NCBI GenBank assembly: GCA_039105265.1
Contig: JAPFFF010000017.1
Coordinates: 2,852,001 to 2,916,000 of the forward strand
Origin: Tritrichomonas musculus
Lineage: Eukaryota > Parabasalia > Tritrichomonadida > Tritrichomonadidae
Direction of reading: 5' to 3'
DNA: 64,000 nucleotides
A model generated the notes under the pieces. That model saw only the letters and a program-made list of their open reading frames with translations, was not told where the DNA came from and made no database searches. Position numbers and translations under genes: made by a program. Positions 17,158 through 25,840 of the stretch are shown one piece after another (positions within the stretch are counted from its first letter, which is position 1; every line of letters starts with the position of its first letter).

Positions 17158-17799
17158 ATGAGTCAACCAACCGGGCAGACACAAATTGAAACTGAAAATG
17201 AAGCCGAATTTGAACCTTTGAAAGGTTTTGAAAGTGATTATGAAATTCAAACAACTTTCCCTTATAACATCAGAAAGAAGAAAACAGGACGAATATTAGC
17301 TGAAGGTGAATACAGACAAAATGTTTATCCGTGTGTAAGCCTAAATAACAAAATATATTATAAACATATTCTTGTAGCAAGGCAATTCATTGAAAATCCT
17401 GATAATCTGCCACAAGTCGACCATATCAATCATGATAGGAGTGATTATCATTTGTCAAATCTTCGTTATGTCTCGTCATCTGTTAATTGTAGAAATAAAT
17501 CATCACATCTAAGTATAAAATATGAGTTTGTTGATGATATACCTGATGATGCAATGATTATCGATTTCTATGAAACAAAGACAGAAAGAAGAGAGTTTGA
17601 AGAAAACACGTATTATTATTATCATGATGATACTAATAATGAAGACATTTTTTATGCAAAGATTACTGATAATATTTATAAAATTCTTCATATCAATACA
17701 AATAAATCAGGTAATGAATTTGTTTTACTTCGTGATGTTGAAAATAAACCAGTCGGTGTATATATCAATCGATTTAAACATCAACATGATTTGATTTAA
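17158..17799 (+). CDS. NUMOD4/HNH homing-type endonuclease of Polinton B
   Basis: A 213-residue protein. The N-terminal region (FEPLKGFESDYEIQTTFPY) is NUMOD4-like. The HNH core reads FIENPDNLPQVDHINHDRSD, then LSNLRYVSSSVNCRNK, with the paired His and the downstream Asn of HNH_3-type homing enzymes. The C-terminal part (YEFVDDIPDDA...VYINRFKHQHDL) is shared with the broken copy in A. It lies directly after pPolB and before the 354-residue accessory gene, at a junction where D has pPolB and the fibre gene side by side. The frame is open, so it may be a free-standing homing endonuclease. Confidence 0.9.
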   Translation: MSQPTGQTQIETENEAEFEPLKGFESDYEIQTTFPYNIRKKKTGRILAEGEYRQNVYPCVSLNNKIYYKHILVARQFIENPDNLPQVDHINHDRSDYHLSNLRYVSSSVNCRNKSSHLSIKYEFVDDIPDDAMIIDFYETKTERREFEENTYYYYHDDTNNEDIFYAKITDNIYKILHINTNKSGNEFVLLRDVENKPVGVYINRFKHQHDLI

Positions 17800-17873
17800 A
17801 TGATGCATTAATATGTTTTATTTTTGTTATCATTGGTTTCATTCGATTGAAACACTAAAAATAATAATCATTG

Positions 17874-17968
17874 AATGATTTTGATGACTGATACCTAAAA
17901 TACAGGTCATTATTTCGATTTCGATTGAAGGTTAAAAATATCTCTTTTTATATCCCTTTTCATTTTCA
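17874..17968 (+). repeat. Boundary repeat B2
   Basis: Direct copy of B1 through GATGACTGATACCTAAAATA and the GATTGAAGGTTAAAA core, then extended by ATATCTCTTTTTATATCCC, which it shares in inverted form with B3. It lies between the convergent 3' ends of the HNH and 354-residue genes. Confidence 0.85.
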
Positions 17969-19030
17969 CTTTCTGTTAACATATTTGACGTTCTTTGACG
18001 ACGTTATATTGAATCTACCTGTTTTTTCAATCATTGATGCCAGTTCATCTTGCTTCACAAACAATCCGAATGATGTTTTATACTTCTTTTGGACGTCAGA
18101 TAGTGTGAATCGCTCCATGGTCGGGTAGTTCTTTGTCATAAATGAATCAATATTATATTTGTTCTCAGCTGGTTGTTCTTTGTATTCTTCATCAGCTTTT
18201 GTTTGTTCTTTCAAATCATCTCTCATATCTTGTAGCTCGCGAACACAATACTCATACTTTCGTTTAATGGCTTCACATTTTGAACATGTTTTGACTGATT
18301 TTGAATTACATTCAGCTATCTTTCCGTTCAATTGAATAATGTTATCAATGACGTCTTGAATCAATGACGGGTCAATTCGTAGCATCCAAACCTCATATGT
18401 GTCTGGCGGCGTATAACATCCGCATCTCATCATTTCCTTATCTTCTTCAGTCATAACATAACTCTCAGCGTCATCGTTAATGCAAATACATCTCATGATA
18501 GATACACATTTTGATACAAATCTTTTATAAACCCCGTACTCAGCGCTTTTATATACGTCAGTAATGTTTTTATATATCTTATCACACTTTTCATCTATTG
18601 TTGAATGATTACAATGATAACCCATGAATTCAAAGTTACATTTTCTGATGAATTTCTTTATCTCAACAGTATCTGTACGTTCTTTCTTTATTTCTTCAAA
18701 GAGCGGAATCACTGGTTTTGATGAATGAAGGTCATTAATGGACGGTATGGCTTTGAATGCGTTAAATACATTATCCATTAAATCACTGTATCGCTGAATC
18801 TTTAACACATACTTTGAACGATTACCTTCAATCAAATCAAACAGCCTTTCAATGTCTTCTTTTGCAGATTTCTCGATGATATTATTTCTGATTTGTTTAT
18901 CACTGAGGAACAAATTAAGAAGTCTGTTTGCTTGTTCAATCATTAGTTGATTTGGATTAAATGATTTGACTGATGAGGTCTCAACGATTGAAGAGCTTTC
19001 ATTGTTTTGATTTGTTTGAATGACGGTCAT
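17966..19030 (-). CDS. Accessory Cys/His-rich protein with winged-helix-like tail (354 aa)
   Basis: Relative of the 335-residue protein of A. Shared blocks: RTDTVEIKKFIRKCNFEFMGY, YHCNHSTIDEKCDK, TCSKCEAIKRKYEY with a following coiled coil, and the C-terminal NYPTMERFTLSDVQKKY...TGRFNITSSKNVKYVNR. The pattern suggests a metal-binding site, a dimerising helix and a DNA-binding tail. It is enclosed by inverted repeats B2 and B3 of about 55 bp and sits beside the HNH gene. No homologue is present in D. Not recognised as a transposase; function unknown. Confidence 0.78.
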   Translation of the reverse strand: MTVIQTNQNNESSSIVETSSVKSFNPNQLMIEQANRLLNLFLSDKQIRNNIIEKSAKEDIERLFDLIEGNRSKYVLKIQRYSDLMDNVFNAFKAIPSINDLHSSKPVIPLFEEIKKERTDTVEIKKFIRKCNFEFMGYHCNHSTIDEKCDKIYKNITDVYKSAEYGVYKRFVSKCVSIMRCICINDDAESYVMTEEDKEMMRCGCYTPPDTYEVWMLRIDPSLIQDVIDNIIQLNGKIAECNSKSVKTCSKCEAIKRKYEYCVRELQDMRDDLKEQTKADEEYKEQPAENKYNIDSFMTKNYPTMERFTLSDVQKKYKTSFGLFVKQDELASMIEKTGRFNITSSKNVKYVNRK

Positions 19031-19054
19031 TTTATAAAAAATAAAAAATCAAAA

Positions 19055-19110
19055 TGAAAAATAAAAAGGGATATAAAAAGAGATATTTTTAACCTTCAAT
19101 TGAAATCAAA
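19055..19110 (-). repeat. Boundary repeat B3
   Basis: Inverted copy of B2: GGGATATAAAAAGAGATAT followed by TTTAACCTTCAATTGAAATC. It lies between the 354-residue gene start and the fibre-like gene end. Confidence 0.85.
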
Positions 19111-19152
19111 ATAAAAGGCTAAAATGCCGTTCATGAATGAAAATCAATTGAT

Positions 19153-21912
19153 TTACTCTTTGAATACAGCTAATGTTCTTTCATCAATGATGCTTGTAAT
19201 GATTCCGACAGTCATTCGTTTTATTTTTGATGTTATTGCTGTCTCTCCTGAAAGAACTTTCAGCTTATTGTCTTCATTATCGATAAACACTTCATCACCG
19301 ATTGAATAACATGATGAATCATTAACTTTCAGAAGATAATCACCATGACTTGCGAATGTGATACATTTATTTTGTTCATCAATTCTAACACAAATACCGA
19401 CATATTCTTTCCATGTTCCTGAAGTCTTGACACTACAAATACAATCAGTTGTATCATCAGCTGTTGATGGTTTCCATTCATCACCGACATGTTTGTAAAC
19501 CTTACCTGTCATATACACAGGAGAACCTATAACGAAATCATTAACAGAGTTCATTGATGATTCAATCGGCGAGTAATGTGTGATTGTTGTGTTTGATTGT
19601 GCACCGTAAATAGCAGCCTTATATTTTGCTAAATATCCTGGTACCATGATTTGTCTTGAATATATTTGTCTAGCATCTAATAATTCTTGAGTAGTTGTCC
19701 AATTATATCCAGCCATCGGGACACGATATGTAAGTGGTCTTCCTGATGATAAATCAAGAATTTCTTCATAATACGCTGAATATTGAAAATTATCAAAATA
19801 TATAGTTCTTTGATATAATAATATTACTATGTTATGGGGATTTGCGGCTGTATCATAAAATAATATCCTTATTTCATTTCTTTCTGCATTATTTCCGACT
19901 ACGTATTCCAGTTGAATTGTGTTATTTATAATTTTTAGAAGATGAATTGATATATCAGCACCCTCCGTAAATGTACCGCAATCAATAGCACATTTTTTTA
20001 TTAGTTGTTCTTCTGTTAAAACATTTGACTTCAATACAAATTTTTCATCACAATCTACCTTATCATAATAAGTTGAATCCAATTGTTCAACAAGACTATC
20101 ATAATAATTATCCAATTGAGTTAATTTTGTATCTGTTTCACTTTTCAATGCATAATTTGAGAATTTGTTATCAATAGCTGTTAGTTGTTTTTCAAGTAAA
20201 TTAGCTTTTTTATCAATTAGATTACTTTCAAATATTGTCTGATATGTATTTACAACATAATCTAATGATGGAACAGCTGCTGTTGCATCACATTCAGTTT
20301 CATCAGATTGAACAACAAGCGGAATATCAGATTTCAATGCGTATTTATCTTCAGCAACTGTTTTCGTTTCATACTTATCTAATTCATAAGCCAATTCATC
20401 CTCATCAACAAACTTCTCATCAGCTTGTGAACTAGTATAATACGCTGTTAAGTCAACAGGTTCAGGAATATCTGTCTTCAATGCTATTTCATCCGTTCCG
20501 TCTTCATACAAAATTGATATAATATAAACCATCGGGCCTTTACAATATGTTGTTGAATTTTCTAATAGTAATGTACCATCATACTTCCAAAACAAACTGT
20601 ATTCAGTACCTTCAACATTAATGAAGTTATCACACCAATATCCTAGTGAACTAAAATTGCCTGTTGTGAATACATAATCATATTCAATATCATTATATCT
20701 AAATTTGATGAAACATTTTTCATAAACATGATCACAAATACCGTTTTCTTCTATACTTCTATCAATTTCAAGTTGAGTTAACTTTGTTATACTTAAATCA
20801 TTCATTTTACGATACTCGCTTAAGTTTGTAAGCTTTGCATATTCATCAATATTAATCAAATCTTTTACTTTAGTTACTGCCATAGATGATAATATATATG
20901 ATGCTTGTGCTGATAGCGGTTTATCATCATTCATCAATTTCTGTTGAACTTCTTCTGTTGGTTCTTCATTCGGATTCAATTGTAGTTCATTATTTTTGAG
21001 TACTTCCGGAATATCTGTCTTCAATGCATATACATTTAATTGAGTGCTTAGGTCATCTTTGCTGACATATTTTTTATTTGTATAATCTATGGTCGGGATT
21101 GATGAGTTATCCATTACATAGAACTCTGTAATATCAGTCGGAGGTGCCCAGCTACTGCTATTACTTATAAAGTGATCATAATTGTCTGAACTGGTTGCGT
21201 AATAGATACAAATTCCTTTGTAGTTTACATTTTTTGCAGTACCAGATAATTTATATTCAACACAAGCATCAGTTTCACGCGAAAACACATAATATCCGTC
21301 AGTATAATCACTCGTTTTTTCGAAATAGATATATATACCTAAATCACGAGCTTTCGTAAGAAATTCTGAGTCTTTTGTAAGATTATGACTGACAGTGCCT
21401 GTTTCAAATCTCAAGTTATTAAATCCATCAATTTTACTAGAATCACTGTATAAATTATCTTTCGTTAAACAGTTTCCGAGGTCATTTTTCAATTCAGCTA
21501 ATTTATTTTCAACGTCATCTGATAAAACATACTTATCTAATTCATAAGCCAATTCATCTTCATCAACAAACTTCTCATCAGCTTGTGCGCTTGTATAATA
21601 CGCTGTTAAGTCAACAGGTTCAGGAATATCTGTCTTCAGTGCATATCCTTTCAGTGCTTCATTTATTTTTGTCGTCAACGATTCTTCATTAATCAAGTCA
21701 TCAGGTATATCAGTTGATAAAGCGTAATTGTTGATGACATAATCACGCAATCCGTTAACAGCTTCATTCAATTGTTCCTCTGTGATTCCGTGACCGTTCG
21801 ATGAATCACCTTTGATAACATAATTATCGACATATCTTTTAATGTATTCGTTAATTAGTCCGTCAATAGTATTTGTTTTTGTTACGTGACCGCTCTGCTC
21901 GATCGTAAACAT
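19153..21912 (-). CDS. Repetitive fibre-like protein of Polinton B (about 919 aa)
   Basis: A long, modular protein. A conserved N-terminus (MFTIEQSGHVTKTNTIDGLI...YIKRY) likely anchors it. The shaft is made of repeated units such as YALKTDIPEPVDLTAYYTS and QADEKFVDEDELAYELDKY. A conserved distal region starts at LTEEQLIKKCAIDCG, and a C-terminal head contains SPVYMTGKVYKHVGDEW, HGDYLLKVNDSSCYSIGDEV and MTVGIITSIIDERTLAVFKE. The architecture (tag, repetitive shaft, globular head) is that of trimeric viral receptor-binding fibres. Divergent from the large virion-type protein with 21 bp between starts. Confidence 0.75.
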   Translation of the reverse strand: MFTIEQSGHVTKTNTIDGLINEYIKRYVDNYVIKGDSSNGHGITEEQLNEAVNGLRDYVINNYALSTDIPDDLINEESLTTKINEALKGYALKTDIPEPVDLTAYYTSAQADEKFVDEDELAYELDKYVLSDDVENKLAELKNDLGNCLTKDNLYSDSSKIDGFNNLRFETGTVSHNLTKDSEFLTKARDLGIYIYFEKTSDYTDGYYVFSRETDACVEYKLSGTAKNVNYKGICIYYATSSDNYDHFISNSSSWAPPTDITEFYVMDNSSIPTIDYTNKKYVSKDDLSTQLNVYALKTDIPEVLKNNELQLNPNEEPTEEVQQKLMNDDKPLSAQASYILSSMAVTKVKDLINIDEYAKLTNLSEYRKMNDLSITKLTQLEIDRSIEENGICDHVYEKCFIKFRYNDIEYDYVFTTGNFSSLGYWCDNFINVEGTEYSLFWKYDGTLLLENSTTYCKGPMVYIISILYEDGTDEIALKTDIPEPVDLTAYYTSSQADEKFVDEDELAYELDKYETKTVAEDKYALKSDIPLVVQSDETECDATAAVPSLDYVVNTYQTIFESNLIDKKANLLEKQLTAIDNKFSNYALKSETDTKLTQLDNYYDSLVEQLDSTYYDKVDCDEKFVLKSNVLTEEQLIKKCAIDCGTFTEGADISIHLLKIINNTIQLEYVVGNNAERNEIRILFYDTAANPHNIVILLYQRTIYFDNFQYSAYYEEILDLSSGRPLTYRVPMAGYNWTTTQELLDARQIYSRQIMVPGYLAKYKAAIYGAQSNTTITHYSPIESSMNSVNDFVIGSPVYMTGKVYKHVGDEWKPSTADDTTDCICSVKTSGTWKEYVGICVRIDEQNKCITFASHGDYLLKVNDSSCYSIGDEVFIDNEDNKLKVLSGETAITSKIKRMTVGIITSIIDERTLAVFKE

Positions 21913-21933
21913 CAATTTATTAGAAACTAAACA

Positions 21934-24441
21934 ATGTCAAAACAAGATAAAAATAATTCATCTGATAGCTTTGAATTAGATTTAAGTGGTAATATTGATG
22001 ATGATTCTGTATTTGATAGTGAGGTATCTAAACCTGATGATGATGATGAAGAACTAGAGGACCCGATAGATTATTTTAAGAAAACGTTTCTCAGTACATA
22101 CAAACTAGAACACCCCAATGATTTAATTAATTTGTTGTATCAAATACAAAACAATGAATATACAGGAAGAAGTGTCGGAAAGATTCGTGAAATGAAAGTT
22201 AAGTTTCGACGATTTGTTTCATTGATGAACAAAATCAATGCAGGAATTAAAAGTAAAGGTAATCAATTCCTTAGTTTAAGAGAGTACACAACAGATAAAA
22301 AAAGTCTTGATACAATTATCAATTACTTCAATATTGTTGTCAACGATGATTTAAATTATAGTTCTGACGGTTTTCGTTCATCACCCATCAAACCACCGAG
22401 AAAGAGTCAAACACCACAAACCACCAAAGGAAGAAGAAAGAGAACCAGCATACATGAACCAACACCTGACAGCAGTAAACGAAGAACTCCGAGAAGAAAA
22501 CGCATAACTCCGAGTGATTCTGATGAATTACTGAATACAAGTTTTTTAGAGCAAGAAGATTCCCTTCCGTCAATATCATTCAACTTCCCGGAACCAGAAG
22601 AAGAAGAAGAAGATAACCTATCATCCTTGTTGCTGTCTCCTTACGATCAGGTAGATGATGATATAGAATTGCTTGAGCAATTAGGCTATAACCAGCCCTG
22701 GATCAAAGTACTTCCAAGATGTTATGAAGCAGCAAAGAAACCACAAAACAAACTTGATGAACAAGCGAAAGAAAACGTTGATGCATTACATCAAACACTA
22801 GAAACTATCAGAGACATGATGAAGAGAAACATTGATATAACCAATGAACGAAAATCAATTACAGGCTTATCATCATTCTTCAGAGTGTTTGACACAATCA
22901 TTAATAGAAAACCTATCAAAGGCTCTGATGTCATACAACCAATCAAACCACCATCAATCAAACCAATAACAAACAATAATAATAATAATTTTTCGAGTAA
23001 TAAAATGAATGATGATACAACATTTATTGCTAACGAGGATGATGAAACAGAACTTAATGAAACGTTTCAACAGTACAATGAACGTGTAAAGAGACCTGCC
23101 AAAAAAGTTAAGTTCGGTAAGCTTAATTCTTTCGATGAATCACGTTTTAAGAAAGGAGCAGAATTTGAGTCACCAACATCTGAAGAAGAAATTCAACGAT
23201 TATTGCAACAATACAAACAAGAAATCAAAACAACAGGTAAACGTGAAAACAGAGATGCTCCGACAGTTCTTAGCAATATCGGTAAATTCGGGAACTTAGA
23301 TATTCAATCACACACACAAAACAGCTCATTTTACAAACAAAACTTCCTTGATATAATCATTAACGGAAATTACAGAGTTAAATACATTCCTTCAGCCGCT
23401 ACACGAGACCAGGCAAAAGTTTATTGTCACACACATCTTGACCCGGACGGAAAACCAAAATACAGATTACTTCCTACTAACGCTAAAGACCCGTCAGGAG
23501 AGATTGAAATAACAGACCTGAACGGTGATAAAGTTGATGATATTATATTAGTTGATAAACGAGGTGTTCCACAAATCATTAACGGATACAAGCTTGTATT
23601 TGCTTCTCCTTACAAGAAGGTTTGGAAAACAATGGTTACTACACCAGAAGAACGAAAGAAATTACCGTTTAATGTCTGGCTTGATGAAATGTTTGAGAAA
23701 AGCAAAGACAAGATTGATTGGAATACAGGTAAATATATTCTTCAAGACTCAAGCAAAACACGACTCGCTCCGTACATTCAATACTATTCTGATTTGAGAT
23801 TAGGAAAACCAAGAGTCAGCACCAGAGCATCACCAAATTCATTCTGGAGTAGTCTCTTTTCTAAGATATGGAAGGTTTATTGGGAGATATTCAGTGAAAT
23901 ACATCCGTTATCAAAAGTTGTTAATTATCTTACTATATCAAATGCATTATTTGTATATCACTTTGATAATCCCGTTAAGAAAGCAATTGAAACAGAACAT
24001 AATTTGAAGCCAATGAATTACGTTGAATGGATGAATTACAGGAAAACACAAAAATCTGATTATAACAAGAAATGTATTGCTCTCATACAAGATTTCATAA
24101 ACAAATCTAAAAAGACAATCGTCTTCGAAACAGGTAAATGGTCTAGAGATATTAATAACTGGAATCCTGAGTTTAAGACCATTATCGAAAACATTAATTA
24201 CTTAATTCAGAAAGTTGCACCCGCAGGTACTGATGTTAATGAAACAATAGCTTACATCAATGTTGCTAGCCCGACAGATATTCAAACGTTAAAGGATGTT
24301 TCAAATAATAATATCGCCGTCTGGATTGATACAGTTTACGGTAAGGGTTGCGGATATATTGAATATAAGATTCAAATGTCTAAACAAAAGCTTGAGAGAC
24401 TATCAGCAGCAGAAGGATATGATATCAAAGTACCTGAATAA
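21934..24441 (+). CDS. Large virion-type protein of Polinton B (835 aa)
   Basis: The N-terminal half is acidic and low-complexity with Ser/Pro/Arg-rich tracts. The conserved C-terminal half contains NFLDIIINGNYRVKYIPSA, DLNGDKVDDIILVDKRG (an EF-hand or VCBS-like D-x-N-G-D loop), IINGYKLVFASPYKKVWKT, SFWSSLFSKIWK and a long helical tail. Homologues: 849 aa in C, 680 aa in D. It always starts head-to-head with the fibre gene across 14-21 bp. Probably a minor structural or vertex protein; function not recognised. Confidence 0.8.
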   Translation: MSKQDKNNSSDSFELDLSGNIDDDSVFDSEVSKPDDDDEELEDPIDYFKKTFLSTYKLEHPNDLINLLYQIQNNEYTGRSVGKIREMKVKFRRFVSLMNKINAGIKSKGNQFLSLREYTTDKKSLDTIINYFNIVVNDDLNYSSDGFRSSPIKPPRKSQTPQTTKGRRKRTSIHEPTPDSSKRRTPRRKRITPSDSDELLNTSFLEQEDSLPSISFNFPEPEEEEEDNLSSLLLSPYDQVDDDIELLEQLGYNQPWIKVLPRCYEAAKKPQNKLDEQAKENVDALHQTLETIRDMMKRNIDITNERKSITGLSSFFRVFDTIINRKPIKGSDVIQPIKPPSIKPITNNNNNNFSSNKMNDDTTFIANEDDETELNETFQQYNERVKRPAKKVKFGKLNSFDESRFKKGAEFESPTSEEEIQRLLQQYKQEIKTTGKRENRDAPTVLSNIGKFGNLDIQSHTQNSSFYKQNFLDIIINGNYRVKYIPSAATRDQAKVYCHTHLDPDGKPKYRLLPTNAKDPSGEIEITDLNGDKVDDIILVDKRGVPQIINGYKLVFASPYKKVWKTMVTTPEERKKLPFNVWLDEMFEKSKDKIDWNTGKYILQDSSKTRLAPYIQYYSDLRLGKPRVSTRASPNSFWSSLFSKIWKVYWEIFSEIHPLSKVVNYLTISNALFVYHFDNPVKKAIETEHNLKPMNYVEWMNYRKTQKSDYNKKCIALIQDFINKSKKTIVFETGKWSRDINNWNPEFKTIIENINYLIQKVAPAGTDVNETIAYINVASPTDIQTLKDVSNNNIAVWIDTVYGKGCGYIEYKIQMSKQKLERLSAAEGYDIKVPE

Positions 24442-24510
24442 ATAAAAATAAATTAATGATTATTTGATGAAGCTACCTTGAACCTCTTTTGCAAAATGAT
24501 GATTTTATTT

Positions 24511-25476
24511 TTATGACGGTCTTCTTCTTCTCCTCCTTCTCGTTGAGTCACTGCCCGCAGTATTTAAAGAATCATTATGTATTGGAAACGGTTGTGAATT
24601 CGTTTGTTTTTTACTGTGTTTACCCTTTGGGCTACTTTGTTTTTTATTTTTTGGTGATCCGTTAGGGAATGTATCGGAAGATGAATCAGAAAGTAATGAA
24701 TCAGATGAAGATGAAAATGTTTTTCTTATTGAATACGGTTGAGGTGATTCATCATCACTGAAAGCAATCCATCCGTACTTTATTGGCGGGTTATCATTAT
24801 CGTCGTCAGATGAAGAAGATACATGATAAACTTTCGCATTTGCAAATGATACTTCTTCATTTTGTGGTGATTTGAAAGGAGATGTTGCAGCATTAGCAAA
24901 CTTATTTGTTTGTGGGGGTGATTTGTAGGGAGATGTCCCGAAATCCTTCAGATACGGTGATGTAGTCGCGTCAGCAAATTGAATATGTTTATTTATTTTT
25001 GGTGTTTGTGGAGGTGAATTGATAACAGGTATTGAGTATGTTGATGTCTGTGGCGGTTGATTAAATTGATTCATTTGTGGTGGTGGTTGATTTCCGAAAC
25101 ACGTTTGTTTCGTCTTCTGGTATTCCTCTTGAACATCATCAATATGTTGATTTCGATTAATGTATTGATAATCTTGCAGCTTTCTTTTCAAACGAAAATC
25201 ATTATGTTCCTGTTGTTCATTTAATACCAAATTATTTGTTTGTCTTTGGTAATCCAGTAAATTAGTTCTCGGTGGTAATTGAGTCCTCAATACATTTGCT
25301 TGTGTTTGATATAATTGTGCATTTGCATTTCCAATATGTTGTACTTCATATGCTTTATTTCTTATATCACGTGCCCGTTCACGGACTTTCTGTCTTTGTA
25401 TACGTATCGCTTTCTCTCGTTCTTCTCTCTCGATTTGTTCCTTTGTTTTAAACAAATTACCGAGATTATTAAACAT
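24511..25476 (-). CDS. Slot protein of Polinton B: disordered, basic tail (321 aa)
   Basis: N-terminal charged helix (KEQIEREEREKAIRIQRQKV), then a Pro/Gln/Asn-rich middle with repeats around FANAATSPFKSP, a Ser/Asp-rich acidic stretch and a terminal run of arginines. It lies between the large protein and the small jelly-roll-like gene, as do the unrelated 396- and 493-residue proteins of C and D. The basic tail suggests nucleic-acid or capsid-interior contact. No known family. Confidence 0.7.
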   Translation of the reverse strand: MFNNLGNLFKTKEQIEREEREKAIRIQRQKVRERARDIRNKAYEVQHIGNANAQLYQTQANVLRTQLPPRTNLLDYQRQTNNLVLNEQQEHNDFRLKRKLQDYQYINRNQHIDDVQEEYQKTKQTCFGNQPPPQMNQFNQPPQTSTYSIPVINSPPQTPKINKHIQFADATTSPYLKDFGTSPYKSPPQTNKFANAATSPFKSPQNEEVSFANAKVYHVSSSSDDDNDNPPIKYGWIAFSDDESPQPYSIRKTFSSSSDSLLSDSSSDTFPNGSPKNKKQSSPKGKHSKKQTNSQPFPIHNDSLNTAGSDSTRRRRRRRPS

Positions 25477-25489
25477 ATTCTTTGATACT

Positions 25490-25840
25490 TCAATAAATTA
25501 ATAAACAACTGAATATAAATGATTCAGGTTCAATAACGTTTCCTTTCATGTCTGTGAACCATAACCTGTATTCTTTCTTTGTGTTGTTCAGACACTCATA
25601 TTTACGGTATTTGGTTTGTCTTCTGTTAGCAAGCATTATGAAATGGTCGCAGAAAGGCATGAATTCAACTATATCTGAATGAACCATTAAATCACCGACA
25701 ATATGTTGATTGACAACAGCCCCGCAATACTGAACAACAATGTACTTCTTGTTGCGACTATAAACGAAATCATCAGGAAGATTAAAATCTTTTGTTTGTG
25801 TGTGATAGTATCGTTTTGTGATTGCTTGTTTAGCTTTCAT
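25490..25840 (-). CDS. Small jelly-roll-like protein, minor-capsid candidate (116 aa)
   Basis: A 116-residue beta-rich protein, conserved in B, C and D: KRYYHTQTKDFNLPDDFVYS, NKKYIVVQYCGAVV, VGDLMVHSDIVEF, DHFIMLANRRQTKYRKYE, YRLWFTDMKGNVIEP and a hydrophobic SCLLIY end. The alternating strands and the W-F-T-D-x-x-G-N turn resemble a single jelly-roll, so a minor capsid or penton-like role is proposed; it is short for a penton. It overlaps the 3' end of the integrase gene by 11 bp and is probably co-transcribed with it. Confidence 0.7.
   Translation of the reverse strand: MKAKQAITKRYYHTQTKDFNLPDDFVYSRNKKYIVVQYCGAVVNQHIVGDLMVHSDIVEFMPFCDHFIMLANRRQTKYRKYECLNNTKKEYRLWFTDMKGNVIEPESFIFSCLLIY

Noticed and set aside
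17966-19030. The 354-residue protein as a classical DDE transposase of a small TIR transposon
   Set aside because: No recognisable DDE spacing, and the bracketing repeats differ completely between A and B. Only the module hypothesis is kept.
19153-21912. Bacteriophage tail-fibre contamination
   Set aside because: The gene sits in a complete Polinton with TIRs and target duplication, and homologues occur in four nested copies.
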